In this document: positions 10,740 to 22,140 of the stretch, in pieces | Numbering within the stretch: position 1 is the stretch's first letter | Layout of the letters: each line of letters begins with the position of its first letter | Assembly: GCA_021399435.1 (NCBI GenBank) | Contig: JAJTUP010000160.1 | Location: 1-63,193 of the forward strand | DNA: 63,193 nt | Source: Diaporthe sp. PMI_573 | Lineage: Eukaryota > Ascomycota > Sordariomycetes > Diaporthales > Diaporthaceae | Reading direction: 5' to 3' | Position numbers and translations under genes: made by a program | The notes under the pieces: model-generated | The model's input: the letters and a program-made list of their open reading frames with translations, nothing else | The model's database searches: none | Told to the model about the DNA's origin: nothing

Positions 10740-11070
10740 CAATGCGGGCGCCAAGTGTGCGCCAAATGTAACTTGCCCTGCGCGAGCAGGGGCTACCCAT
10801 GAAGATCGAAGGAGGGGCGGAGCAATCCTCTCCGCGGCACATTTAACCCGGCACATTGAACGAGCTGGTGAGCGTTTCGTGGTGGTGTGTGACGGGAGGC
10901 TACGTCACAACCACCAAATTAGGCTTAGACCTGGCCATATCGGGTTAGGCCATTGGAGCTCCAGGAGCCTGTTGCCAATCAATCCAATCCAATCCAAATT
11001 TTGGGGAACATGAAATCCAATCCAGCCATTTTCTGTCCACTCCAATCCAATCCACATTGCCTCTAATCCA
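10740..11070. repeat. AATCC microsatellite-like cluster
   Basis: Between about 10978 and 11055 the pentamer AATCC/CAATC recurs in three short runs. The stretch before it is GC-rich and non-coding. No gene is seen between 10600 and 11638. Confidence 0.4.
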
Positions 11071-11638
11071 ATAAGATCACTGAGCGACTCATTACCAGGA
11101 GCAAGTTGCGCAGCACGCGCAGCATCGACCGCGATATCTCAACAATGAAGCATCATATCCAAATGATACTCAACTCAATCGGTAGCTGAGACGTTATAGA
11201 TCTTTCGCACACAGCTATTTTGATGTTTTCTGTTGCATTAAAGGTGATATGAGGCGTTGTAATTCTCTTGATGAAATCGGTCTGGCGTAACAGATGGGGA
11301 TACATAATTTACAGCTGAGGACACATACAAAATGTATGTATCCTAAGGGATGGGCCACCAAATTGTGCCGAAAACCTCTCAGGCCCACACACAGAATCAC
11401 GTGCGCTTAGCGCTTGCGTCTATTCGGCTAGTGTGTGGGTCTGAGTGCCTGAGGTAAAATAGAGCTGCTCTACCCACTCACGTGATTTTTGGGTGTATGT
11501 AGCCGGGCTCTGGCCGTCGCCTGCCTGCTGACCTCTCCCGTCGCAACCCCACTTTTGCACAGCCTATGCCGTAACATTCACCGCACGAGCGAACCCATCA
11601 GCAACAAAGCCATTGCCCGATCATTACGGCGGCGAGTA

Positions 11639-12973
11639 ATGCTAGTCGTTCCTAGGACTCATTTGAGGATTGCCTCAACCCTTCTTCCTTCGAAAACCCT
11701 TCGCCACATCAGCTCTGTTAGCCATCTCACGCCTCACGAATTACAGCTATTCTATAAACATTCGGAATCAAAGGTTGGCCTTGCTCGCGATGACATCCTG
11801 CAGAAGCCCCCCGTTCCTTGCTTCTTGCAGCCGCAGGTCTATCACTCACCATCGGCGTGGATTCCAGCTGAGCATAGTTCCCACCGAGGCCTCAAACGGG
11901 GCTGCCTCCTCAAAGTCGTATCGTGGAATATCGATTGTTTTAGCCCCGATCCAGCCGCTCGAGCTTCAGCTGCGCTGGGAGAACTCAAAAGGCTTTTTGG
12001 AGACCCACCAGGCCATCTCGTAGTGATGTTTCAAGAAGTTTGCGCCGAATCTCTTCAGGCTATTCTTGAAGACTCTTGGGTGCAAGGAAATTTCGCCCTC
12101 TCCAATAAACGCCCCCCGAACTCGCTTTATGCAGATGTCCCTGGAGAGTCTTTCACCTTGCGCATTCTCGATTGGGACGCAGCTCCTTATTTCACCCTCA
12201 TGATGGTGTCCACGGATCTTGACGTTGTGAAATGCTTCCGTGCGCCTTTTATGACCAGCATGGGGCGCGACGCACTGGTCGTTGACATCCCGATAAAGGA
12301 TACCAAAGAAGCAAAACATTCCACAGAGTCCTTTCGCCTTTGCACGACACACCTGGAAAGCCTATGGGAAGGAAAAATTTACCGTCGCGGCCAACTAGCC
12401 ACGATTTCTGCGTTGCTGAAAGGAACACCAACTTTGGGGTCCCAAATTGTTGCCGGCCTAACGGGTGGTGACATGAACGCTATAGATCGATTGGAGCATG
12501 AGTTTCATCGAGAGAAAGACATTGAATTGAGAGATGTATGGGAAGACTTCCCCGCACCGTCGATACCGATCCTGAAACCGTTCCAGAAGGACATTTCCTA
12601 TGGCCGAGCCAGAGGCAACACATGGGGCTACCAGTCAAACGGCAAGCGAGAACGAAAGCGGCTGGATAAATTCCTCTACACTGGGTCAATGGAAGCGACT
12701 GCCTTGAACGAAATCCACGAAGTCACCGGAAACCTGGGACGGTTAGGAATTGGTCTCAAGACAGATGTAGAGGCCTGGGAATACGAGACAGAGCTATGTT
12801 CTGTTGTACGAGGGAGGGTCGTGGACAAGCTGCGTAAGGAGTACTGTTCCGAAAGAACCATGCTCAGGCGGCTAGAGAACAATCAATTTTCTGGGGCTCG
12901 ACCTGTCCGCACGCAAATCAACGCCTGGGTTAGCGACCATTTTGGAATTGCAGTCGGTGTACGAGTTCTCTGA
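11639..12973 (+). CDS. Endonuclease/exonuclease/phosphatase family protein, TDP2-like
   Basis: Predicted 444-residue Mg-dependent phosphodiesterase resembling tyrosyl-DNA phosphodiesterase 2, which removes trapped topoisomerase II peptides from DNA 5' ends. The first ATG in the frame is 11639; upstream codons of the open frame lack ATG. Motifs in order: VVSWNID (residues ~95-101), VVMFQEV with the metal-binding Glu, FRLCTTHLES, GGDMNAID and a final SDHFGIAVGV with the catalytic Asp-His. These are the signature blocks of the EEP fold in the right order. The N-terminus is basic and Ser/Thr-rich, so mitochondrial or nuclear targeting is possible. It has no introns and appears intact, unlike its neighbours. 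TDP2 versus another EEP subfamily is inference. Confidence 0.83.
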   Translation: MLVVPRTHLRIASTLLPSKTLRHISSVSHLTPHELQLFYKHSESKVGLARDDILQKPPVPCFLQPQVYHSPSAWIPAEHSSHRGLKRGCLLKVVSWNIDCFSPDPAARASAALGELKRLFGDPPGHLVVMFQEVCAESLQAILEDSWVQGNFALSNKRPPNSLYADVPGESFTLRILDWDAAPYFTLMMVSTDLDVVKCFRAPFMTSMGRDALVVDIPIKDTKEAKHSTESFRLCTTHLESLWEGKIYRRGQLATISALLKGTPTLGSQIVAGLTGGDMNAIDRLEHEFHREKDIELRDVWEDFPAPSIPILKPFQKDISYGRARGNTWGYQSNGKRERKRLDKFLYTGSMEATALNEIHEVTGNLGRLGIGLKTDVEAWEYETELCSVVRGRVVDKLRKEYCSERTMLRRLENNQFSGARPVRTQINAWVSDHFGIAVGVRVL

Positions 12974-13570
12974 AATCTAGACGCCAGCCATTCGATTGCA
13001 TCGAACTCTTGTCCAGACGCAAATGGAAACCCTTGTACTCATGGGGGTGCACGATCAGGGGCTCGGATATAGGTAGATTGTAAAGTTATGTCTGACCCAC
13101 GGGGGAGCGCTAGTGGCTCATAATTTGAAGATGGTTTCGGTCATGACCACATCAAGAGAAATCAAATTTACACGTCCATCGCTGGTTCACACTTCAGAGA
13201 TCCCATGTTGAAGACGGCGGCTCCCGAGTAACGGGTGGGTGGGAATCCTGCATGGATGTCTACGGCCCGCAATAGCAATGTTGCCCCCATCACTAATTGA
13301 GACTCCACGTTGGTGGCCCGTTGGCGACAAACACATTGAACCCCAGTGAAGTGACGTGGAACAACTCTCACTAGGCAACGCCGCTGCACCCAGCCCTGCC
13401 AGGATCAGCGCTCATCATAAAGCAATCAAATCAACTTTGGGGTAAAAGTTGATTTGTTTGATGGGCTTCCGATCCAAAGTTGATTTGTTTGATTTGATTG
13501 GCCCCTCTCAATCAACTGTATGGGCGACCTATATACCTAGTATGTGAAGGTATTTCACCGACCTCAGGTC
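12974..13570. repeat. Intergenic with perfect hairpin and direct repeat
   Basis: CAAATCAACTTT (13427-13438) and its exact inverse AAAGTTGATTTG (13445-13456) flank a 6-base loop. AAAGTTGATTTGTTTGAT recurs as a direct copy at 13445-13462 and 13476-13493. It lies 80-140 bp past the 3' end of a hAT relic, so a decayed hAT terminus is possible. No gene here. Confidence 0.55.
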
Positions 13571-13795
13571 TCAATTACCTACCCAACTGCCTAGCTTTAC
13601 CCCGCCGTGTCGGACCCAGTTCCTCAGGCAATGAACTCGCTCCAGCGCATCCGCGCCCATTGAGAGCTTTTGAGATGTTAGCGTCAGCTTGGCCAGGCTG
13701 AACTGTCTCTCGCAGTCAGTCGCCATCGCCGGAATGGCAAAGACGTCCAAGGCAAAGCTGCTTAATATCGGGAATGAAGGCTTGGGCTCAATATA
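13571..13795 (-). pseudogene. hAT transposase C-terminal dimerisation fragment
   Basis: Read on the minus strand, this 75-codon frame gives FAIPAMATDCERQFSLAKLTL, the signature of the hAT-family C-terminal dimerisation domain, then DALERVHCLRNWVRHGG and a stop TGA at 13571-13573. Nothing recognisable as hAT lies upstream on this strand, so it is a short remnant and cannot transpose. Confidence 0.75.
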
Positions 13796-14329
13796 GGTCG
13801 TCCGTTGAGTTGGTTGAGTTGTTTGGGTCTCTGAGGTCAGACATCAGCATCATTGGAGTCTATCGAGTGAGATCGAAACTTGAGTAAAGTAGATTAGCAA
13901 TATTGAACATATATGGAGATCTGATGCTTCTCTTCATTTAGTTGGAGATAATACCATAGACAAATAAGCCCTGGCCCCTTTTGAGAGGACTAGTAACGGC
14001 GGCACTAGAGGGCGAGTCATGTGGTCATGCGTCGGGATCGTGCATGGTCAGAGCGGAAAGGTGGGGCAATGAGTCACGTCCTCCTGCATCAGCTTCCCTG
14101 CTTGATGTCTACACAGTAGAATCGGGCGTCCTCGTGTTTCTGGGGAAATAAAATGGTAGCGCGACGACCGTCAGACATCCCCATTGGACTGCACCCAATT
14201 TCTTCGACGTTTTGACAGAAAAGCCCCACATTTCGCTAAATTTTCCCCGCTCGGGCTCGTCACCATTGTCGACACGAGTAGAGCCCAGACCCCTTGCTCG
14301 ATTCAAGTCGCCCTCGCGTCTTTGTTGAC
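13796..14329. other. Intergenic, no gene seen
   Basis: No recognisable coding or RNA feature. It probably contains the promoter of the gene starting at 14330. Confidence 0.35.
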
Positions 14330-15732
14330 ATGGCCAACCTCAGAAAACACGAGATTGCACCCCGCACACCACCGCCATCTCAGGGCGCTGTATCTTTAGT
14401 GACAACTCCTAGTGATGCTCGCTTCCTCCTTACTCGCAACCGATCAGCAGGCGCCCCCGTCTCGCCTCCCCCCGACCCGAGGTTTAGGAAGCGAAAACGT
14501 GTTAATCGCATAATCCGGCCGGAGCCAGGTTCCCTGTATGACATCCTCCACGAGAATCGGGGAGAAGCGCTGTTCACCACCCCAATCCATTGGCAAGACC
14601 AGCATGCCCGTCTCCTGGGAGTACAATGGAACCATCTCGACACCGTACGCAGACCAGTTCCCGATTTGAACTGCATGTCCTCGAAGTTTCCCCCCGCGCC
14701 CGAGTGAGGTCGCTAAAGGCCTGACCAATGACCTCACCACCGTTCTAGATTCGGATACTGACACCGTCAAGCTGGCCGCGCTTATTAAGAGAATCTTGTC
14801 AACCATGTTCCCTAATACACTCTCAAAGACACAGTCCAATTTGCGCATGGAGATCCGTGTTGGGAACGCAGTCTTCAAACACTGTGTACGGGTCCCACTC
14901 ATGTGGAAGCGGTACAGCAAGCCCAACTTGGACAACAACTTTACTGAGATCAGAGACTCGTACGACCGCGTGCCGAGCAGCAGCGTGCAGTCCGCTACTC
15001 CCACGTGGTCCTACCAGCCAGTGCTAGGTTTAATTAACAGAACTCGTCTGCACCAGGTGCGCGGCACCCTGTACTGTCCTAGGCCTGGCCCAAGAAAGAG
15101 CGCCAATATCCCGGGCGAGAGGCTTCAGAAAGTACTATGCAAGCGGCTCAAGCCGCAGAATGCCGACGAAGACTCCTACGTTGTAGCCACTCATGTTGGC
15201 TATCGCGCAGTGGCAGTGCTCGAGTTCCTCGTCAAGATCGTCGCCTCGAAGCTTGCCCCAGTCATCACCCTTGCCTCAGCCGGAAGTCCCAGACGTTCCG
15301 GTGAAAATCATCACCCAAGATGACGAGAAAGCCGAGTTCATCATCTACAGTGCAGTCGTTACCGCAGCCTTTCTCAATCGCTTTGCATTCCCATCGAAGG
15401 CTCCAGGTGTTACAGATATACAAGGCCACGGCTTGAATATAAATCTCATCAGAGTGCAGATATGGCCCGTTCTCGGTCTGAAAGAGCGGCTTGCCAAAGC
15501 TCTAGGCTCTGAAATTGCTGGTGACCTGGCGTGTCACGACGTAGCAGACAGCGAAATCGAGACATGGGAGACGGATGAAGAACGCGCGATCCGTCTAAGG
15601 AATCTCAAGAGGAAGAAATCTACCGAGGACGAACCTGTTACCATAGGACGAATTACTTCGGCCATCCCATCTCCATATTCAGGCATAACAACTAAGCGGA
15701 GACAGACCCGGTCAACTGCGCGACCAGAATGA
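14330..15732 (+). CDS. Unrecognised protein, probably 3 exons (or frameshifted)
   Basis: Start at ATG 14330 (MANLRKHEIAPRTPP). Three segments in three frames follow one another: SLYDILHENRGEALFTTPIHW to about 14643; GLTNDLTTVLDSDTDTVKLA then MFPNTLSKTQSNLRMEIRVG from about 14710; and PVKIITQDDEKAEFIIYSAV with VTDIQGHGLNINLIRVQIW to the TGA at 15730-15732. Phase-consistent introns are possible (GTACGC near 14644 to GAG near 14709; a GT near 15190-15210 to CTCAG near 15280), giving roughly 420 residues. Single-base shifts would explain it as well. No family recognised. A Fot1-like transposon begins two bases after the stop. Confidence 0.5.
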
Positions 15733-15736
15733 CCTA

Positions 15737-15776
15737 ACGTACCCGGCCCACCTTCCGCCACCCCCCTGATTCCGCC
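15737..15776 (+). repeat. Left TIR of the Fot1-like element
   Basis: Forty bases, exact inverse of 17546-17585. The outer end sits one TA away from GACC and two bases beyond the TGA of the neighbouring gene. Confidence 0.93.
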
Positions 15777-15784
15777 CCCTTCCC

Positions 15785-17423
15785 TCACGAACGCCCCCTT
15801 CGCCTCGTCGCCGACCTCGTCGCCACCACGATAACTGACCTCGCTTCCGATGGTGTTTTCGACTCTTCTGACCCGTCGCTTTCTTCTGATACCACCCCCG
15901 CTTCAATCTGAGTCCTCCGAATAGCTTCAATGTCGGCGAAAAGTTCATTCGGGTCCAGTTGAACCTTCTTCCTTCGGACCGTCCTGCTGGCTTCAATTTG
16001 GCGTTCCAGCTCTCGGTTTTTTGTGAGGACATAGTCAGATCGACGTCTTTCTGGTCCCAACTCCTCGTGATCTTTCTGACGAGGAGTCGTGATGTGGGGC
16101 TTAGATTCTTCTGACGGGCATACCGGGCCACCATGCCCCTCAGCTCCTGGGACCGCTTGGGAGTCGAAAGAACGGTCCCTCGAGGCCGATAAAACCACTT
16201 ATCTGTGCAGAATTGATGCCCTCGTCGATTCCTCGCATCAGATTTTGACGATATTGCTTCCTTCCGCCGGTTATCTTCGATAAACCGGCTTCCGAGTGCC
16301 CTATGCTTAGATACTGGGCAGAGACCCGTCGCCTGCCAGCCAGAACGGATATTTGCCGCCGTAATTGCCTCTATTTGGGGCTTATGATAGTAGTAAAGAA
16401 ACCGCTTCTTTGCCATGACTGACGACGAATCGTGCTCTCTCTGCTGGTTGAGATGCTTCTAGAAGGCCAGCTTCAGAGGGCGGAAGACGGCGACATCGAG
16501 GGGCTGGAGTATATGGGAGGTATGGGCTGGCAAAAAAAAGATATACACCTTATTTGAGAAGCATTCCCACATGAAATCGACCGTTGTGTGTGTATGGTGC
16601 CCATCGATCACGAGAAGGCGCCATTCCGATGGGTCCTCTGGCTTCCTCAGCGGAAGGAAGACCTTCTGAAGCCAGTGGATGGCGATAGGTTCCTCTATCC
16701 ACCCCTTCTTCGTTGCTGTGAACTGCCAGCCCGTGTGATCTTCGAGGGCAACGGGAAACCACTGCTGCTGTATACTTAGCCCCTTAAAAATAATCAGAGG
16801 GGTCAAGAACTTGCCCGTGGCAGATACACACTCAAGGAAGGAGGTCCATGCCCTCGAATTAAAGTCCTTCTGAAGAAGCTCGCTTCCTTCTGAATATCCG
16901 ATGGTCAGGGCCTTCTCAGACTTGCCCTCTATAAGCCCGCCCTCGTCAGCATTCCAGCGGTTGGCTGGCTTAATTGACTTCACGATGGGCAGCTGCATGA
17001 AGTCAAACCACGACCCGACATTCTTCTTCGTGGCTGCCCTGAGCCGTTTAGCTTCAACGCGCTGGTACTTACGGCTTCGGAGCTGAGGGCGACGAAGGAG
17101 GAAGGTCCTCAGCCACTTCCTTCCGAGGGGACGGGGCTCCGAGGAGGAGGAGGCGAGCCGGCTGCGAGGTCCCTGGTTTCCCATCGAGTTAACGCATGGC
17201 CGAGGCTGCTTTGGTTAATCAGAAACATCACCAACTGGTCCTGCTGATGGTCAGAAAGTACCCTTAGAGGGTCAGCAGCGATGTGATGGCTTTGTGCGCC
17301 ACGGAGGCGATCCCGAAGTGTGCTCCGGAGGATGTGCCATGTCCTGGAAGCCTCCTTGGTGGGCATCCCATCCCTGCACGCATTAAGGGCGTCATGGACC
17401 TCAGCTTCGGTATAGGGCTTCAT
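15785..17423 (-). pseudogene. Fot1/pogo transposase (HTH_psq, CENP-B-like, DDE_1), degenerate
   Basis: The transposase would cut and paste the element. From ATG 17423: MKPYTEAEVHDALNACRDGMP is a helix-turn-helix (psq) domain. After a frame change near 17150-17190 come LGRKWLRTFLLRRPQLRSRK and the DDE_1 domain: WNADEGG (first Asp), LLVIDGHHTH (second Asp), then LPAHTSHILQPLDVAVF (third Asp). An in-frame TAG at 16459-16461 interrupts LKLAF/KHLNQQR, and the frame resumes at MAKKRFLYYYHKPQIEAITA. A second frame change near 16100 leads to the tail ELFADIEAIRRTQIEAG. With two shifts and a stop it is non-functional; the catalytic Asp residues are still present. Confidence 0.88.
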
Positions 17424-17545
17424 GATAACTAGGTTGATGCCTGGAAGAAGTTTGGTGACCAGAAAAAAATTCTCTCGAAAAGATATGGTTGATTTTATAT
17501 AGGGTGGGTACAGACGCGTGCACGCGTGAACGCGGGTGTGGGGAT

Positions 17546-17585
17546 GGCGGAATCAGGGGGGTGGCGGAAGGTGGGCCGGGTACGT
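17546..17585 (-). repeat. Right TIR of the Fot1-like element
   Basis: Forty bases, exact inverse of 15737-15776, followed by the TA duplication at 17586-17587. Confidence 0.93.
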
Positions 17586-17587
17586 TA

Positions 17588-18851
17588 TAGGCTTACTTTA
17601 TACACTTGCAATTATAAATATGGTGATGTTTGATACCTTTTAATTGTTAAATTTCGCTTGCATGACAACGTCCAGGCGTGAGCGAGAAATGTTTGCGTTT
17701 TTGACTCGGCACTTTTTCCTAGGGCCCAGGCTCCAAAACTAGCCATCTGTTAACGTCAATCGCATGACAGCACATCCCCAACATGGACCGGGACACTGTT
17801 CAGCTGCGTTGTATATACCTGAGTTGGGGAGGGGGGGTCAAAGCCGATGGTGACGTGGCGCTACTATTTCGATCATTGCCAACACTAGTGACACAGCCAC
17901 GTTGGTGTATTCGCATTATGTTCGCGACAAATAAGGTACATATTGGCTCACCGGCCGGGACCCGCCGGTCTGGCAATAGGCTTGCGGTCAGCAGTGTGGG
18001 CAGGAAGTCGGAACAGACGCGAGAGAGAAATGCAGAGCAGGCGCTAAAAAGACACATGTCAAGTCGAGTCCTCCTATGAAGACCATGGAACTTTCTAGCA
18101 CTGTAAAGGCAGCAGAAGATACTGCATCTAATGTAGAGGGGAAAGAAACCCTTATACAAGCCAAGCATCGTCACACTACAACACAAACGATATTGACAAT
18201 CTTATGGAAACACAAGGAAATCAACAATTCCTCCTTGCCGCCATCCTGGACAGAAAAATCCTGCGACACGTCACATCGAGTAAACCATAGCATGTGATAA
18301 ACCTGCACCCGCACCCGCTATATTGTGACTGGACCCTCTGTCATACCCATATTGCATATAAAATAGGCTATCATGTTACCTCGCTGGAGAAGACTAATAC
18401 TGACTGAGTGAGACACTGATGGTGTGCAGCGACAGCCTGACTGACTGGCTGAGAGACATAGTGACCAATTTATAGGCCTCGTCGCTTCGAGGTGTTATCA
18501 GTATCGCCTAAAGTTGCACCAACTAGGAGGAATGCGTGGTATTAAGTGTACCACAGAACCGGCAGGGCGCCTTGCTGGTCTACCTCTACATCTCCTGAAC
18601 CGTGACAGAAGAGAAAGCCGAAAAGTCCTCCGGAGTGTACTGCTAAGTACAGAAGAGGAAAGCAAAACCGTTCCTGGTGTACCGCTGAGTGTACCCGGAA
18701 TGGGTTCGGAGTAGGAGACTGGCGATTATCCTAGCCTGGACCACTTCTCTTACTAGCGTAGCGTTTGTAGCTTCCCCTGGTCAAACTATCTCTGTAATAA
18801 GTGGGCCGTAGAAAAGGACTGTGCAGGATGTAGCTGCTAAATTCTTCGAAC
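17588..18851. other. Intergenic, no gene seen
   Basis: AT-rich tract after the transposon, with only short frames and no recognisable domain or RNA gene. Confidence 0.35.
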
Positions 18852-19050
18852 GCGGATATTCGGGCCCAAAAAATCGGATGCTGCGCCCAATTTTATGACT
18901 AATCAGCGGGTCCCCATGTGCCCGAATTGTAATTTCACACGTATTCGCCATACCCAAAAAAAATGTCACAACATTACTCTTCATGCTACACCATGAAGCT
19001 ATTCCCACTTGCTCTGGGGCACCAAATAAGCACTATTCGGCCGAATTTCG
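18852..19050 (+). repeat. MULE terminus relic
   Basis: Starts CGGATATTCGGGCCCAAAA and continues with recognisable similarity to the left end of the MULE at 22955: TCGGATG, TGACTAATCA, ATTCGCCATAC, CTATTCCCAC and GGCACCAAATAAGCA occur in the same order and spacing in both. Similarity covers about 200 bp with many substitutions, so this is an old related end with no transposase beside it. Confidence 0.65.
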
Positions 19051-20186
19051 TCGATTAGTCAATCGACCAATTGCTCTACTATTGCAAAACAAGCGTAATT
19101 AGGGCTAATTAAGTTACATCCTAGTCTGGTAGTGCAGAGTGATTGGATGATTGTGACGATTGTGATTAGCTGAGTACAAGAATGGGAATAAAGTGGCTTG
19201 AAACTCATTCTGCACTTTCGGAACGCTAGTCCAGAACAGTGCAAACTTTTTACAGCGTAAAATCACCCTGCACGTCTTTGGCCGCGGGACAAAACCCACT
19301 CCTGCAGCCTGCGATGGAGGTAGTGGTCTTCTAACACCAGTCCTCCCAGCAAAAATATTGCCGCACGCCGCAGGATTTTTGCCTCATCACTCCAGAAATA
19401 GGAATGTCACTACGGCCCAGAAATTGGCGGACTCACAGGATGGTAACGAGAATGATTGGTTGAGCACCTCCCTTGTTCATGTGCCGTTCATTGGCCCTCC
19501 AGCTGAAACCCTTTCAGCTGCCCCAAATTTCCTTTCCAAATTTCCACAACTTCATTTTCAAACCCGCCAAGACCTTCCCCAGTGGAGGGTGGCAACTGGT
19601 CAGCTCCGCCACACTAGTGCTTACGCGATACCAGAAGAGGCCGACGAGAACTCAATGCGTGGCGAGCAAAGCGAAGCCGCGATGACCTTAGCGCCCAGCC
19701 TATTGCATTGCTCCGATCCACAGGTTGGCCGTTTTCCTTTCTCGAAGTAACATTGCATTGCCGCCACTATTCCAACTGTCCTTTGCCAACGGTGTGGGCC
19801 GGCTGTCAGGCCTGTCAGCCTGTTTTTCGTCTGTGTCGAGCCCATGCCGCCTTGGCTGCACATCTAGCGCCTCGCTTAACTGTTCACGGTGCACTTTATG
19901 ATTCGTGTCATACGGGAAATGCATCATCGGAATCGTAGGTGGGGCAAGATTCGATTAGTCGATGCGTTGACTGCTGTCCGAACTTCCTTCCTGTCCCCCC
20001 ATCCGATTTACCGGTAGCAGATCTGATATCCGATTCGGAATCGGATGGGATTTGGCCATCCGATCGACCGATGGCCTGCTCTGGCGGACACTCGTTTCGA
20101 CCTACCCGGTATTATCAATTTATGATTGGTAAAACTTTCAGAAATCCATGCCCTGATGACCAACTCACAATACTGCCTGCTATTTA
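19051..20186. other. Intergenic with ATCCGAT palindrome cluster
   Basis: No supported gene. ATCCGATTCGGAATCGGAT (20028-20046) is a perfect 9-bp-arm palindrome around one central G. GGCCATC/GATGGCC arms flank CGATCGACC just after it (about 20054-20076), and single ATCCGAT copies occur nearby. Confidence 0.4.
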
Positions 20187-21116
20187 CTACTCAGACCCTG
20201 CTACATACCGCCGCTTCCCCTTAAACTGGCCATGAAGAGGATTCTCTTGCATAGCCTTCATGACCACATCTGATACCATAATGGTCTTCCCATCGACAGC
20301 TCTACCTGTATAGTACTGCTTCTTGTCGTTCCATGATAACCTCACAGTATAACCGATACCATCGGTTCGAACCTCAACCGACAGAGACTCGCGGTTGGAC
20401 TTCTCGAAAAGCCGACGAATATCCACCTTATTCCGATCCACAGTAACCCAGGAGGAACATCGCTTCGCCCAGTAAAACTCGGCACGACCATTGTCGGCGG
20501 TCCTGACGACCTTCTCCAGCCGTACGAAAACGGGATACCTGTCGCACTTTCCGTCGACCTCTTTTCCAAGCTCCTTCTCATGATAGGAGCTCGATTGTTC
20601 CAACTTGGTGCGCTTGGTGGGCCTTGCAGAATCCTTAGGAGACGCGTTACGTTTCCGTGTCAGCTGGTCTGGCGACTGATTACAGGCTCGTGTGCTCAAT
20701 AAGGTCAAACTTGAGCTGGTCGACATTGCCTGGTCTGTTAACAATACCGGGTCATTCGACATTGCGCGGTCTATCTGCAACAGCCAGTCTGGAAACAAGG
20801 CCTGGTCTAGCGCCAACGGCCAGGCTGTCGAGAAAGCCCAGTCCGTCGACCCTGTTTGGGCCCTAGCGTCCCACTCCAGAAACATTGATCGTGGCGCGTT
20901 CTCGTGGGCCCCAGTGGGAGTCTTAGTCATGTCGAGATGCATCCAGAGACTGTGTTCCGCTATCGCGAAATCTTGGTCTGCGTCGCTGGTGTGTTGAGAA
21001 GAGTCCTCACCGTTGACAAAGGCTAACTGGGCCGAGCAAGAGCTAGTCTTGGCATTCATGGATTCTGCCGAATACAGGGATCGTTTCAAGGTCATTGGGA
21101 GGGCAGATTGGTCCAT
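20187..21116 (-). CDS. Unrecognised 309-residue protein
   Basis: Single open frame from ATG 21116 (MDQSALPMTLKRSLYS) with no internal stop. The N-terminal half holds loosely repeated units around 'DWAFS', 'DQALF', 'DRAMS' and 'DQAMS', about 10-14 residues apart. A basic Ser/Lys-rich segment (LTRKRNASPKDSARPTKRTK), possibly a nuclear localisation signal, follows. The C-terminal third (YPVFVRLEKVVRTADNGRAE, FYWAKRCSSWVTVDRNKVDI, TVRLSWNDKKQYYTGR) looks like a small folded domain that I do not recognise. TATATAAAG lies about 85 bp upstream, so expression is plausible. Confidence 0.5.
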   Translation of the reverse strand: MDQSALPMTLKRSLYSAESMNAKTSSCSAQLAFVNGEDSSQHTSDADQDFAIAEHSLWMHLDMTKTPTGAHENAPRSMFLEWDARAQTGSTDWAFSTAWPLALDQALFPDWLLQIDRAMSNDPVLLTDQAMSTSSSLTLLSTRACNQSPDQLTRKRNASPKDSARPTKRTKLEQSSSYHEKELGKEVDGKCDRYPVFVRLEKVVRTADNGRAEFYWAKRCSSWVTVDRNKVDIRRLFEKSNRESLSVEVRTDGIGYTVRLSWNDKKQYYTGRAVDGKTIMVSDVVMKAMQENPLHGQFKGKRRYVAGSE

Positions 21117-21199
21117 GAAGAGGTCGTTATGCGGGCTGAAGGACGGAGAAAAGACGAAGGGAAAAGATTTCGAGGACCGGTTTCAGAGAGGTCGTTGCC

Positions 21200-21209
21200 C
21201 TTTATATAG
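21200..21209 (-). promoter_or_regulatory. TATA box of the 20.2-kb gene
   Basis: Minus-strand TATATAAAG, about 85 bp upstream of the ATG at 21116. Its distance and orientation suit a core promoter. Confidence 0.45.
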
Positions 21210-21219
21210 TGGGCTTTGA

Positions 21220-22140
21220 CCTCTCCGTGGTATATCATGTACGTGACACTGCCGGCCTCTCTTGTTGGCGGCGTGGGTCTCGGGCTGCGGCCTCGGGAGG
21301 CAGCCAGTGGTTGGAGGACCCCGATCGAGGTAGGCTACTCCGTCCCGCCGCTTGCATCGTGAGTGTTCATGAATGCCCAGGGGCCCTCCCATGTGGGCAT
21401 GTTCACGCACGAATGAGGCTGAGGCCTATGTACCTGATCCCGCGACGGCATCGCCGGGTGTGAACCTAGGCTCTCACGCTCGCCCAACCGTCGCCAGCAT
21501 ACATAGACGTAGCCGCCAATACTCCGCGTTGTGGAGGACCAGGAGCAAATAGGGCGTCCAATGTTCTGGACAGACTCCACCAAAACACAATTAATCAGCA
21601 TCTTATCTACGCAAATTGTTCAGATTATTATACCAACCTTCCGCCGATTCCCGAAGGCGTGGTTCGCATGAGCCTTGAGACCTGGACTGCGTCACAGGAG
21701 AGCCATTTGGACGACGTTGTGAGTGGGGTTCCGGAAAAAGCAAATACATGGGGATTAGAACACTTGTAGCCTCCCCGTGCGCATGCCTGATTGCAAACAC
21801 GCTTCTATGCGCGCCTACATGATTGTCCGTCAGTGAAGGCTTCGAGGCAGATTCGATAACCTGCGGGTAAGAAGTGGAAAATGGCTATGGGCTCCAAAGT
21901 ACGCCGTGTTTCGGGTGCTTCAAGGTTACAAGCCCTGCTGTCCCAGGCAGCAACGATTTCAACCAAGCGACAGGCTGTCAGGTGACTCGATCTTACACGT
22001 ACTCCATATTGTAATCGACGCCTTGGGTGCCAGTCACGCCGAACACTAGAGAGTAGTCGTGGATGTGTCACTATGAAGTCGCCGGGGTAGACTGCGAAGA
22101 GGATATCATGACTTCAAATTGTTTTAAGGGTTATACTTTC
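21220..22140. other. Intergenic, no gene seen
   Basis: Short, low-complexity frames only; no family resemblance and no clear repeats. Confidence 0.35.

Larger units (their letters stand above)
15737..17585 (-). mobile_element. Fot1/pogo-like DNA transposon, 1849 bp, TA target duplication
   Basis: Complete Tc1/mariner-superfamily element of the Fot1/pogo type. The 40-bp terminal inverted repeats match without mismatch (15737-15776 and 17546-17585, outer end ACGTACCCGGCCC). TA dinucleotides flank it at 15735-15736 and 17586-17587, as expected for this superfamily. It carries one minus-strand transposase gene that is broken. Perfect repeats with a decayed gene suggest that the ends could still be mobilised in trans. 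Confidence 0.92.

Noticed and set aside
14330..15732. Calling the hypothetical gene a pseudogene
   Set aside because: Frame changes can be explained by phase-consistent introns of normal size, so I kept it as a CDS with low certainty.
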